This document shows, piece after piece, positions 8,553 to 17,326 of a DNA stretch of 64,000 bases. Source of the stretch: Bradyrhizobium jicamae. Lineage in GTDB: Bacteria; Pseudomonadota; Alphaproteobacteria; Rhizobiales; Xanthobacteraceae. Within the stretch, counting starts at the first letter, position 1. Each line of letters opens with the position of its first letter. The position numbers and the translations under genes were made by a program. The notes below the pieces were generated by a model that saw nothing but the letters and a program-made list of their open reading frames with translations, had not been told where the DNA came from and made no database searches. The stretch is taken from NCBI RefSeq assembly GCF_001440395.1, contig NZ_LLXZ01000120.1, forward strand, positions 138,474 through 202,473, given 5' to 3'.

Positions 8553-9524
8553 ATGATTTCCTTCATCGCCCAGCGCATCGCGAAGGCCGTCATCGTCCTT
8601 CTCGCCCTTGTCGTGCTCAACTTCTTCCTGATCCGGATGGCGCCCGGCGATCCCGCGGTGGTGATGGCGGGCGAAGCCGGCGCGGGCGACCAACTCTTCA
8701 TCGCGCAATTGCGCGAGAAGTTCGGGCTCGACCGGCCGCTGCCGGTACAACTGTTCCTGTACGTCAAAGGCATTCTCAGCCTCGATCTCGGCTTCTCGTT
8801 TCGCCAGCAGATGCCGGTCTCGAAGCTGATTCTCGATCGCTTGCCGGCGACGCTGTTGCTGACAGGGACGGCCTTCGCGATCTCGCTCGCCTTCGGCATC
8901 CTGTTCGGTGCATTGGCGGCGCGCTTTGCCGGCACCTGGGCCGACACCGCAATCACGATCGCCGCCCTGATCTTCTATGCCACGCCGCTGTTCTGGGTTG
9001 CGCTGATGGCGATCCTGCTGTTTTCGGTCACGATGGATTGGCTCCCAAGTTTTGGTTACGAGACGGTCGGCGCGGGCTACACCGGGCTTGCGCATGTGCT
9101 CGACGTCGCCGCCCATCTGATCCTGCCGGCGACCACCATCGGCCTGTTCTTCATGGCCACCTATGCCCGCATGACCCGCGCCTCGATGCTGGAGGTCAAC
9201 CGGCTCGACTTCGTCAAGACGGCGCGTGCCAAGGGCCTGTCGGATGCCGTGATCCAGCGCCGCCACGTGCTGCGCAACGCGCTATTGCCGGTCGTCACCC
9301 TCGCCGGCCTGCAGGCGGGCACGCTGGTCGGCGGCGCGGTGCTGACCGAGACTGTGTTCGCCTGGCCCGGCATCGGCCGGCTGATGTACGAGGCGCTGCT
9401 GCAGCGCGACTACAATCTTCTGCTCGGCGTCTTCGTCGTCTGCTCGGCGATGGTGCTGGCCTTCAACCTGATCACGGACCTGGTCTATCGCTCCGTCGAT
9501 CCTCGCATCGAGTTCGCGTCATGA
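8553..9524 (+). CDS. ABC transporter permease, DppB-type
   Basis: 323 residues, six predicted membrane helices, with the DppB/OppB hallmarks: N-terminal RMAPGDPA, a periplasmic region, and the cytoplasmic EAA loop around ARAKGLSDAVIQRRHVLRNA that contacts the ATPase. It pairs with the next permease. The stop overlaps the next start as ATGA, so the two permeases are translated together. Confidence 0.92.
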   Translation: MISFIAQRIAKAVIVLLALVVLNFFLIRMAPGDPAVVMAGEAGAGDQLFIAQLREKFGLDRPLPVQLFLYVKGILSLDLGFSFRQQMPVSKLILDRLPATLLLTGTAFAISLAFGILFGALAARFAGTWADTAITIAALIFYATPLFWVALMAILLFSVTMDWLPSFGYETVGAGYTGLAHVLDVAAHLILPATTIGLFFMATYARMTRASMLEVNRLDFVKTARAKGLSDAVIQRRHVLRNALLPVVTLAGLQAGTLVGGAVLTETVFAWPGIGRLMYEALLQRDYNLLLGVFVVCSAMVLAFNLITDLVYRSVDPRIEFAS

Positions 9525-10360
9525 AACAGGCTTCGCGCGTGCTGTTGCGCAACCCCGGCGGCATGATCGGCATCACGATCCTCGTCATCGCGGTCGCCGT
9601 CGCCCTGTTCGGTCCCCTGCTGTTTCCGACCTCCCCCTGGCGCATGGTGCAGCGGCCGTTCCTACCACCGTTCACGCTGTCAGGCTTTCCACTCGGCACC
9701 GACGCGCTCGGCCGCGACGTGATGGCCGGCATCATCTACGGCGCGCGCGTCTCGCTGCTGGTCGGCCTGATCTCCACGCTGGCATCGCTGGCCGTCGGTA
9801 TCCCGCTCGGCGCGGCAGCCGGCTATTTCGGCGGCAAGGTCGACGACGCCCTGATGCGCTTCACCGAGTTCTTCCAGACCGTCCCGAGCTTTGCGCTCGC
9901 CATCGTGCTCGTCGCCATCATGCAGCCCTCCATCGTCTCGATCGTGGCCGCAATCGCCATCGTGAGCTGGCCGCCGGTGGCGCGGCTGGTGCGCGGCGAG
10001 GTGCTGTCGCTGCGCACGCGCGAGTATGTCCAGGCGGCGGTCGTGACCGGCCAGACCAACTGGTGGATCATCTGGCGCGAGATCCTGCCGAACGCATTGT
10101 CGCCCGTCATCGTACTGGCCTCGCTGATGGTCGCGACTGCGATCCTGCTGGAATCCTCGCTCTCCTTTCTCGGCCTCGGCGATCCCAATTTGATGTCGTG
10201 GGGCTACATGGTCGGCGCCGGCCGCACCGTGATCCGACAGGCCTGGTGGATCACGGTATTCCCCGGCATCGCCATCCTGGTCTCGGTGCTGGCGCTGAAC
10301 CTGATCGGCGAAGGCCTCAACGACGCGCTCAACCCTCGCCTCGCCAAGGGAGGACGCTGA
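9521..10360 (+). CDS. ABC transporter permease, DppC-type
   Basis: 279 residues. HPLGTDALGRDV-like segment (here PLGTDALGRDVMAGIIYGAR) and the C-terminal EAA loop are typical of DppC/OppC. ATG 9521 overlaps the upstream stop by four bases. AGGGAGGA near its 3' end serves the following ATPase gene. Confidence 0.92.
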   Translation: MKQASRVLLRNPGGMIGITILVIAVAVALFGPLLFPTSPWRMVQRPFLPPFTLSGFPLGTDALGRDVMAGIIYGARVSLLVGLISTLASLAVGIPLGAAAGYFGGKVDDALMRFTEFFQTVPSFALAIVLVAIMQPSIVSIVAAIAIVSWPPVARLVRGEVLSLRTREYVQAAVVTGQTNWWIIWREILPNALSPVIVLASLMVATAILLESSLSFLGLGDPNLMSWGYMVGAGRTVIRQAWWITVFPGIAILVSVLALNLIGEGLNDALNPRLAKGGR

Positions 10361-10362
10361 GC

Positions 10363-11970
10363 ATGACCGTCGCCGTCAAGAACCTGAAGCTCGCGCTGCC
10401 GCCGGGCGGCGACCGTACCCATGCCGTGGATGACGTCTCGTTCGAGCTATCTGCCGGAAAAATCCTCTGCGTGGTCGGCGAATCCGGGTCCGGCAAGTCG
10501 ATGTGCGCCCACGCGTTGATGGGGCTGTTGCCGGATGCGGTGACGGCCGAATCCGGAGAGATTCTGTTCGAAGGAAAGAACCTCGTGTCGCTCAGCCCTG
10601 CGGAATGGCTGGCGCTCCGCGGCCGCGGCATCGCCATGGTGTTCCAGGAGCCGATGACGGCGCTCAATCCCTTGATGCGAATCGGCGAGCAGATCGCCGA
10701 GATGTTCGAGGCCCACGGCCTGCTGACTCCGAAGGAGCGGCAGCAGAAAGCCCTCGCGTTGATCCGCGAGGTCGGCCTGCCCGATCCCGAACGCGCGGTG
10801 CGCGCCTATCCGCATCAACTGTCCGGTGGCCAGCGCCAGCGCGCCATGATCGCGATGGCCCTGGCGCTCGAGCCCGCCGTGCTGGTGGCGGACGAACCGA
10901 CCACGGCGCTCGACGTCACGACGCAGGCGCAGATCCTGAAACTGATCCGCGACCTGCAGCGCCGCCGCAACATGGCCGTCATGTTCATCACCCATGATTT
11001 CGGCGTCGTCGCCGAGATTGCCGATCGCGTGGTCGTGCTCCAGCACGGCAAGGTGGTCGAACAGGGCACCGCCGACGACGTGCTGCTGCGCGCGCAACAT
11101 CCCTATAGCCGTGCCTTGCTGGCCGCCGTGCCCACCTTGCAGCCGCCGCAGCGCGCTTCCCTGCTCGACCGCAGCAAGGCGGTGGAAGTGGTCGGCCTCG
11201 GCAAGACCTATGTCAGCGGCGGCGGCTGGTTCCGCAGCGAGCGCCGCGTGCAGGCGGCAAAGGACGTCAGCTTCGACATTTTTCGCGGCGAGACGCTCGG
11301 TCTGGTCGGCGAATCCGGTTCGGGAAAATCCTCGGTGGCCAGACTTGTGATGCGCCTGATCGAACCCGACGCCGGCAGCGTCCGCATCGGCGATGTCGAT
11401 CTCACCCGGATTGGCGGCAGGGCCTTGCGCGAACAGCGCCGCCGCATCCAGATGGTGTTTCAGGATCCTTTCGCCTCCCTCAACCCGCGCCGGAAAGTCG
11501 GCAACATCATCACCGACGGCCCGATCGCACATGGCGTCGATCCGGCGGCGGCGCGCAAGCGTGCGGGCGAATTGCTCAGCCTCGTCGGCCTCAATGCGAG
11601 CGCGATGGAACGGTTTCCGCACGAATTCTCCGGCGGGCAGCGGCAGCGCATCGGCATTGCGCGGGCGCTGGCGCTCGACCCGGAAATCCTGGTCGCCGAC
11701 GAAGCGGTCTCCGCGCTCGACGTATCAGTTCAAGCGCAGGTGCTGGACCTGCTGGAGGATCTGAAGGCCCGCCTCGGCCTGTCGATGCTGTTCATCACCC
11801 ACGATTTGCGCGTGGCCGCACAGATCTGCGACCGCATCGCGGTGATGCAGCACGGCGCAATCGTCGAACTCAAATCGGCCGCCCTGCTGTTCGCGGCCCC
11901 CGAGCACGCCTACACCCGCGAGCTGTTGTCTGCCGTGCCCGGCCAGACGTTATCGTCCAAGGCCGCATGA
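10363..11970 (+). CDS. fused two-domain ABC ATPase, DppD-DppF type
   Basis: 535 residues carrying two complete nucleotide-binding domains. Each half has Walker A (GESGSGKS, about residues 37-44 and again after about 310), signature (LSGGQRQR; second copy FSGGQRQR), Walker B (LVADEPTTALD; second LVADEAVSALD) and an H-loop ITHD. It energises the importer formed with the two upstream permeases. Fusion of the D and F ATPases in one chain is common in alphaproteobacterial peptide/glutathione-type systems. In the second domain the usual Walker B Glu-Pro is Glu-Ala, which keeps the catalytic Glu. Confidence 0.93.
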   Translation: MTVAVKNLKLALPPGGDRTHAVDDVSFELSAGKILCVVGESGSGKSMCAHALMGLLPDAVTAESGEILFEGKNLVSLSPAEWLALRGRGIAMVFQEPMTALNPLMRIGEQIAEMFEAHGLLTPKERQQKALALIREVGLPDPERAVRAYPHQLSGGQRQRAMIAMALALEPAVLVADEPTTALDVTTQAQILKLIRDLQRRRNMAVMFITHDFGVVAEIADRVVVLQHGKVVEQGTADDVLLRAQHPYSRALLAAVPTLQPPQRASLLDRSKAVEVVGLGKTYVSGGGWFRSERRVQAAKDVSFDIFRGETLGLVGESGSGKSSVARLVMRLIEPDAGSVRIGDVDLTRIGGRALREQRRRIQMVFQDPFASLNPRRKVGNIITDGPIAHGVDPAAARKRAGELLSLVGLNASAMERFPHEFSGGQRQRIGIARALALDPEILVADEAVSALDVSVQAQVLDLLEDLKARLGLSMLFITHDLRVAAQICDRIAVMQHGAIVELKSAALLFAAPEHAYTRELLSAVPGQTLSSKAA

Positions 11971-11987
11971 ACAGGACCGCTTGAACG

Positions 11988-12908
11988 ATGCGTTGTGTTC
12001 TCGTCAGCAAGAGCCTCGATCTCCGCGGATACCTCGGCGCGCAATTCCTTCGTGCCGCCGATCGCATCGAAATCGTCAGTCATCCGCACCATGGGCCCGC
12101 CACGGACATCCGCCTCGCAGTGGCCTGGCACCCGCCGGACGATGCATTCGATCACTATCCCCATCTGCAGGCGGTCTGCTCGATCGGCGCCGGCGTCGAC
12201 AACATTCTGGCCTGCCCCAGCCTGCGCCCCGGAGTCGAGGTGATCCGCGTCGTCGATCCCGCCCAGGCGCAGATGATGTCGGGTTTCGTGGCCTGGCACG
12301 TCATCGGCCATCAACGGCGCTTTGCGACCTATCAGGCACAGCAGCGCGAGGAGCGCTGGCAGCGTCTCGCCCTGCGCCGGGCGCAAGACGTGCCGGTCGG
12401 CATTTTGGGATTTGGCGAGATTGGCCGCACGGTAGCCACGGATCTCCCCGTCATGGCGTGGAGCCGGACTGCAAAGGAGACGCCACCGGGCATAAGTGGT
12501 TTCGACGGCACCGCCGGCCTCGATGCCATGCTCGGCCAGACCGAGGTTCTCGTGAACCTCTTGCCCCTGACGCCGGAGACCCGGGGCATCCTCAACCGCA
12601 CGACATTCGCCCGAATGTATCGCGGCAGCTACCTGATCCAGGTCGGCCGCGGCGAACATCTGGTCGAAGCCGACCTGCTCGCCGCGCTGGAGAGCGGCCA
12701 GCTGGCCGGCGCCGCGCTCGATGTGTTCTCGGCCGAACCCTTGGCGCCGCGCCATCCGTTCTGGCGGCATCCCCGCATTGTCGTCACTCCCCACGACGCC
12801 TGCGAAGTCAGTGTCGAAGCGATCGGCGCGACGTTTCGCGCGACCGCGGAAGCGATACGGGCGGGCCGCCGGCCGCCGCATTCCATTGACCGCGAACGCG
12901 GCTACTGA
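11988..12908 (+). CDS. D-2-hydroxyacid dehydrogenase, GhrA-like (glyoxylate/hydroxypyruvate reductase)
   Basis: 306 residues. The NAD(P)-binding glycine motif is GILGFGEIG (near residue 138); the catalytic Arg is in QVGRGEHLVE, Glu in DVFSAEPL, and His in VVTPHDA. The overall pattern, including HPFWRHP, is that of GhrA, which reduces glyoxylate and hydroxypyruvate. It sits 17 bases after the ATPase in the importer operon, so it may reduce a 2-oxo acid released during breakdown of the imported compound. The exact substrate is inferred only from the subfamily. Confidence 0.82.
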   Translation: MRCVLVSKSLDLRGYLGAQFLRAADRIEIVSHPHHGPATDIRLAVAWHPPDDAFDHYPHLQAVCSIGAGVDNILACPSLRPGVEVIRVVDPAQAQMMSGFVAWHVIGHQRRFATYQAQQREERWQRLALRRAQDVPVGILGFGEIGRTVATDLPVMAWSRTAKETPPGISGFDGTAGLDAMLGQTEVLVNLLPLTPETRGILNRTTFARMYRGSYLIQVGRGEHLVEADLLAALESGQLAGAALDVFSAEPLAPRHPFWRHPRIVVTPHDACEVSVEAIGATFRATAEAIRAGRRPPHSIDRERGY

Positions 12909-12918
12909 GCGACAGAAA

Positions 12919-13995
12919 ATGAATATTCTCGTGCCGGGCTCGTCTCCCGCGACGCTTGCCACCCATCCGGTCGATACGCTGCGCGCCGCGTCCGCCATCC
13001 CGGAAGCGCAGGCGCAACGGCTGGCGGCCGAGCACTACGGCCTGATCACCGCCGTGCATCGGCTCGACAGCGAGCGCGACCAGAATTTTAGGCTGCGATC
13101 GCTGAGTGGCCGCGAATATGTCCTGAAGATTGCCAATCCCGCGGAAGATCGCGCGGTGATCAACCTGCAGACGGAGGCCCTGCTTCACCTCGCGGCTGCC
13201 GATCCCGACCTGCCGGTGCCGCGTATCTTTCCGGCGCGCAACGGCATGACCGAGCTGGATATCGCGTTCGACGACGGCTCGACGCGGGTCGTGCGCCTGT
13301 TGTCATTCCTTCCGGGAACGCCGATGCATGCGGTGACGGGATCGGCGGTGCTGCGCCGCGATCTCGGCCGCTGCGCCGCGCGGCTGGCGCGCGGCCTTTC
13401 CGATTTCAGCCATCGCGGCGCCCATCACAAACTGCTGTGGGACCTGCAGCACGCCACCGAAGTGCGCCCACTCGTCGACGCCGTTCCGGCCGAGCGGCGC
13501 GGCCTGATCGAGGACGTTCTCGGTGGTTTCGAGGCCCATGCCCTGCCAGTGCTTGCGCAATTGCCTAGCCAGCCCGTCCATAATGACCTCAACCCGCACA
13601 ACGTTGTCGTCGATCCCGAAACCTGCGCCGGCGTCGCCGGTATCATCGATTTCGGCGACCTCACCTGCACGGCACGGGTCAACGACCTCGCGATCACGGC
13701 GGCGTATCAGGTTGCCGATAGCGACGATCCGCTTGCGCCGGCCTGCGAGATGATCGCGGCCTATCATGCCGCGCTTCCGCTCGGCGCAGCCGAACTCGAC
13801 GTGCTGTTCGACCTGATCGCCACGCGCATGGCCATGACGGTCGTCATCAGCAGTTGGCGCGCCGCCCGTTATCCTGCTAACCGGAACTACATTCTGCGCA
13901 ACAATGCCGCGGCATGGGCGCGGCTGCAGCGTATGGTGAAACTCTCGCGCGACCAGGCGAGAGTTCAGATCCAGCGCGCCTGCGATGTGGAGTAG
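12919..13995 (+). CDS. APH-fold kinase, hydroxylysine/homoserine-kinase-like
   Basis: 358 residues of the aminoglycoside-phosphotransferase fold. The catalytic loop is HNDLNPHNVVVD and the metal-binding Asp is in GIIDFGDL. Immediately followed, with only four bases between stop and start, by a class III PLP enzyme. In animals and many bacteria this kinase plus PLP-lyase combination (sometimes fused) handles 5-hydroxylysine or ethanolamine phosphate: the kinase phosphorylates an alcohol and the lyase removes phosphate and ammonia. I infer a similar pair here. Homoserine- or choline-type kinases share the fold and cannot be excluded. Confidence 0.75.
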   Translation: MNILVPGSSPATLATHPVDTLRAASAIPEAQAQRLAAEHYGLITAVHRLDSERDQNFRLRSLSGREYVLKIANPAEDRAVINLQTEALLHLAAADPDLPVPRIFPARNGMTELDIAFDDGSTRVVRLLSFLPGTPMHAVTGSAVLRRDLGRCAARLARGLSDFSHRGAHHKLLWDLQHATEVRPLVDAVPAERRGLIEDVLGGFEAHALPVLAQLPSQPVHNDLNPHNVVVDPETCAGVAGIIDFGDLTCTARVNDLAITAAYQVADSDDPLAPACEMIAAYHAALPLGAAELDVLFDLIATRMAMTVVISSWRAARYPANRNYILRNNAAAWARLQRMVKLSRDQARVQIQRACDVE

Positions 13996-13999
13996 AGAA

Positions 14000-15304
14000 A
14001 TGTCCGCCGCCGACGAGGCCACACAAGACCTGATCGCGCGCCGCAACCGCCTGCTCGGGCCGGCATACCGGCTATTCTACGAACAACCCGCGCAATTCGT
14101 CCGCGGCGAAGGCGTCTGGCTATACGACACGGCCGGAGATCGCTATCTAGACGCCTACAACAACGTCGCCTCCGTCGGTCACTGCCACCCGCACGTCGTG
14201 CAGGCGATTGCGCGGCAGGCCGCCGTGCTCAACACCCATACGCGCTATTTGCACGAGACCGTGCTCGATTTCGCAGAACGGCTGCTGGCGACGTTTCCGC
14301 ACCAGATCGGCCACGTCATGTTCACCTGCACCGGCAGCGAGGCCAACGACCTCGCGCTTCGCGTGGCGCGAACCTGCACCGGCGGCACCGGCTTCATCGT
14401 CACGGCAAACGCCTATCACGGCGTCACCAGCGCGCTGACCGAGCTGTCGCCTTCGCTCGGGCTGCCGCTTCCGCAAGGAAGCCACGCGCGGTTAGTGCCA
14501 GCGCCGGGCTCGGGCAAAAACGCCGCTGAAATCTTTGCCGGGCACGTCAACGTCGCGCTGGAAGATATGAAGCAGAGCGGCATCCGCCCGGCGGCGCTGC
14601 TGGTCGATACGATCTTTTCCAGCGACGGCGTGTTCGCCGATCCGCCCGGCTTTCTGCGCCCCGCGGTCGAGGCCGCACGCGCGGCCGGCGCGCTGTTCAT
14701 CGCCGACGAAGTGCAGCCCGGCTTCGGCCGCTGCGGCGAAGGGATGTGGGGCTTTGCGCGCCACGACCTCATTCCCGATCTCGTCACCATGGGCAAGCCG
14801 ATGGGCAATGGCCATCCCGTAGCTGGTATGGCGGCACGACCGGAGTTACTGGCGGAGTTCGGCCGGCGGTCGCGCTACTTCAATACTTTCGGCGGCAACC
14901 CGGTGTCGGCTGCCGCCGGCATTGCGGTTCTCGACGTGATCGAGCGGGAAGGATTGATGGGGAACGCGCGGGACACCGGTGCTTATCTGATCAAGCTGCT
15001 CACGGAGCTGCGGGCGCGGCACACATTGATCGCCGAGGTACGTGGCGCGGGTTTGTTCGTCGGCGTCGAGTTGCGGCGCGGTGGGCCGAGCGGCACACCT
15101 GCCACGGCGGAGGCCACGCGCATCGTGAACCTGTTACGTGAGCGGCACGTGCTGATCAGTTCGGCCGGACCGCACGGCAACGTGCTCAAGATCCGGCCGC
15201 CTCTCGTGTTCCGTACCGAACACGCAGACATGCTCGTCCAGCGCCTCGATCAGGCACTGGCCGAACTGGAGGTGATGTCAGATCAACAAGGAGGCGCGGC
15301 TTAA
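14000..15304 (+). CDS. class III PLP enzyme, AGXT2L-like phospho-lyase or aminotransferase
   Basis: 434 residues. Features of class III aminotransferases: GHCHPHVV, FTCTGSEAND, IADEVQPGFGR (PLP-pyridine Asp), and MGKPMGNGHP with the Schiff-base Lys. The N-terminal LDAYNNVASVGHCHP and TRYLHE segments resemble the human AGXT2L1/AGXT2L2 branch, which are phospho-lyases acting on phosphoethanolamine or phosphohydroxylysine. ATG 14000 has GGAG 8 bases upstream; an ATG at 13985 overlaps the kinase gene. Last gene of the importer operon. Confidence 0.83.
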   Translation: MSAADEATQDLIARRNRLLGPAYRLFYEQPAQFVRGEGVWLYDTAGDRYLDAYNNVASVGHCHPHVVQAIARQAAVLNTHTRYLHETVLDFAERLLATFPHQIGHVMFTCTGSEANDLALRVARTCTGGTGFIVTANAYHGVTSALTELSPSLGLPLPQGSHARLVPAPGSGKNAAEIFAGHVNVALEDMKQSGIRPAALLVDTIFSSDGVFADPPGFLRPAVEAARAAGALFIADEVQPGFGRCGEGMWGFARHDLIPDLVTMGKPMGNGHPVAGMAARPELLAEFGRRSRYFNTFGGNPVSAAAGIAVLDVIEREGLMGNARDTGAYLIKLLTELRARHTLIAEVRGAGLFVGVELRRGGPSGTPATAEATRIVNLLRERHVLISSAGPHGNVLKIRPPLVFRTEHADMLVQRLDQALAELEVMSDQQGGAA

Positions 15305-15586
15305 GCGCCGGCGGACGGCAGGCTGGCGGCCGCGATGGCCACGATCTGAGACAGCCGGCGGCCGATCCGGGAGGACGCGCTGCTGAGCAATGAACGAACC
15401 TGTCGCATCTCTTCGTCTTCCATATGCGCCGGGGGCAAGGCGCACAGGGAAAATGGTCCCGATCGGCTAAGTAGTCGAGATATCAGGGAAAATAGCAATG
15501 TGCGCTTCGTCGAAGCGCCATTTGGCAGTGGAATTATTGCCGCGATCGACCCGCAGGCGGAGCAAATTTTCTCCCCGGATTCGGAC

Positions 15587-16423
15587 CTATAATCCGGTGA
15601 TGCCGCTGTCGACCGCCAGCGTCTGGGCGTTAACGTAGACGCTCTCGTCGGACATGAAGAACAGCGCCGCATAGGCAATTTCCCAGCCCGTCGCCATCCG
15701 CCCGAACGGCACGCCCGCCGCACTTCGCGATGGCCGGCCGGCGCTGGTGTGGCGGCCGAGCGGCGTGTCAACCAGTCCGGGGCAGATGGTGTTGGCGCGG
15801 ATGCCGCGGCGGGCGCCTTCCTTGGCGACATTGCGCATCAGGCCGCCGAGCGCTGCCTTCGACGCGTCATAGGCGATCAATTGCGAGCCGGAACGAAGCG
15901 CTGCGATCGACGAGATGAACACGATCGAGGAGCCGTCGGCGATATGCTTGAGCGCCTTGCGGCAACAGAGCATCGGTCCGGTGAGATTGACCGCAAACGT
16001 GTCGTTCCACTCCTTGAGATCGACCCCTTCCAGGCCGAGCGCGCCAACCCCGATGCCGACATTGAGCACCATGCCGTCGAACCCGCCGAGTCCCTCGCGC
16101 GCCTCGTCGATCATCCGGTTCACGGCGTCTTCGCGCGAAATGTCGGCCTCGATCGAAAATGCCTTGCCGCCTTCGGCAACGATGCGTTGCACAGTATCGT
16201 CAGCGCTGGCCCGGTTCACATCGGCGACCGCAACCTGCGCCCCTTCCCGCGCAAACAGCAGCGACATCGCCCGGCCGTTTCCGACCGGATCGGTGGCGGC
16301 ATCGAACGTGCTTTGTCCGCCGCCAACGATAAGAATCTTGCGGCCCTGAAGACGCCCGCGGCCCGGAGCCTCGCCCGCGGATTCCGCGCTGAGCTGGCGC
16401 ACATAGCGAATTTTGTCAGTCAT
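15587..16423 (-). CDS. short-chain dehydrogenase/reductase
   Basis: 278 residues, classical SDR. Nucleotide-binding region ILIVGGGQSTFD is less regular than the usual TGxxxGIG and is followed by a short insertion; then catalytic FISSIAA (Ser), YDASKAA (Tyr-x3-Lys), and the CPGLVDTPL motif. Substrate not predictable. It is the third gene of a minus-strand run after the hydroxyacid dehydrogenase and alpha/beta hydrolase, separated from the hydrolase by 6 bases, so one mRNA is likely. Convergent with the PLP-enzyme gene; the 282 bases between them hold nothing I can identify. Confidence 0.85.
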   Translation of the reverse strand: MTDKIRYVRQLSAESAGEAPGRGRLQGRKILIVGGGQSTFDAATDPVGNGRAMSLLFAREGAQVAVADVNRASADDTVQRIVAEGGKAFSIEADISREDAVNRMIDEAREGLGGFDGMVLNVGIGVGALGLEGVDLKEWNDTFAVNLTGPMLCCRKALKHIADGSSIVFISSIAALRSGSQLIAYDASKAALGGLMRNVAKEGARRGIRANTICPGLVDTPLGRHTSAGRPSRSAAGVPFGRMATGWEIAYAALFFMSDESVYVNAQTLAVDSGITGL

Positions 16424-16429
16424 CGTCTC

Positions 16430-17302
16430 TTATCCCACGTTTTGCGCGGCCTGCGGCGCGCCCAGGAGCCTGCGCAGCGAACCCAAAACTTCCTTGGGCC
16501 TGTCGTGGTGAAGCCAGTGGCCGGCGCCTGCGATCTTCACCAGTTCGGCCTGCTTGAAATGCGCGAGCAGGCCCTCGGGATCGGGAAGGAAGCTTTCGTC
16601 GCCCCACATCAACAGGGTCGGACAGGTGATGCGCGACCACAGGGCGACATATTCGTCCGACGACAGCCGATACGGCGCCCTCGCCCGCTGATAATGGTCG
16701 AACTTCCAGCGGTAGAGGCCGTCAGTGCCTTTCCGGACGCCATGGCTGGCAAGATGAAGCGCCAGTGCCGGCGTCAGCCGCTTGTTACGCGTAGACAGCC
16801 GCTGCGCGGCTTCCTCGACCATTCGGAACGTACTCTCCTGATGCTCCGCGATACGGTCGAGCTGGCCGATCCATCGCGCCATCTGTTCGTGGATTGGCGC
16901 CGGTTGCGAGCCCGCGAGGAACGCGCCGTCGAGCACGGCGAGACGCGACACCTCCTCCGGGAAGGTCCCGGCATAGGCCAGCGCGACCATGCCGCCCATC
17001 GAATGACCGACGATCGCTGCGTCCTGCAAGTCAGCAGAGCGCATCAGCTGGGTGAGGTCATAGACATTGTCGGTCAGGCTATAGCTGCTTCCCTTCGCCC
17101 ATTCGGAATCGCCGTGCCCGCGCAGGTCCGGTGCCATGATGTGGAAATGGGGCTGCAAGTCTCGCGCGATCGCATCCCAGTTGCGGCAGTGGTCGAGGCC
17201 GCCATGGACCAGGATCAATGGCGGCGCTGATACATTGCCCCAGTCGACATAGTGCAACCGCAGCCCCTGCGACTCGTAAAAGCGATCTGCCGGTTCGGCC
17301 AT
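16430..17302 (-). CDS. alpha/beta hydrolase
   Basis: 290 residues. LVHGGLDH is the oxyanion-hole strand, VGHSMGG carries the nucleophilic Ser (near residue 100), and GAGHWLHHD has the catalytic His near the C-terminus. The cap domain between them is helical. Such enzymes hydrolyse esters, lactones or C-C bonds; the flanking hydroxyacid dehydrogenase and SDR suggest degradation of an organic acid or ester, but no substrate can be named. Confidence 0.85.
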   Translation of the reverse strand: MAEPADRFYESQGLRLHYVDWGNVSAPPLILVHGGLDHCRNWDAIARDLQPHFHIMAPDLRGHGDSEWAKGSSYSLTDNVYDLTQLMRSADLQDAAIVGHSMGGMVALAYAGTFPEEVSRLAVLDGAFLAGSQPAPIHEQMARWIGQLDRIAEHQESTFRMVEEAAQRLSTRNKRLTPALALHLASHGVRKGTDGLYRWKFDHYQRARAPYRLSSDEYVALWSRITCPTLLMWGDESFLPDPEGLLAHFKQAELVKIAGAGHWLHHDRPKEVLGSLRRLLGAPQAAQNVG

Positions 17303-17326
17303 CGTGTCTCTCGCGCAGCTCGCTTC

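Noticed and set aside
10447..11622. 391-codon open frame on the minus strand
   Set aside because: Antisense of the fused ABC ATPase, with no motif of its own.
15301..15423. 40-codon minus-strand frame after the class III PLP enzyme gene
   Set aside because: Product has a plausible hydrophobic tail, but there is no ribosome binding site and the frame touches the neighbouring stop codon only by chance.
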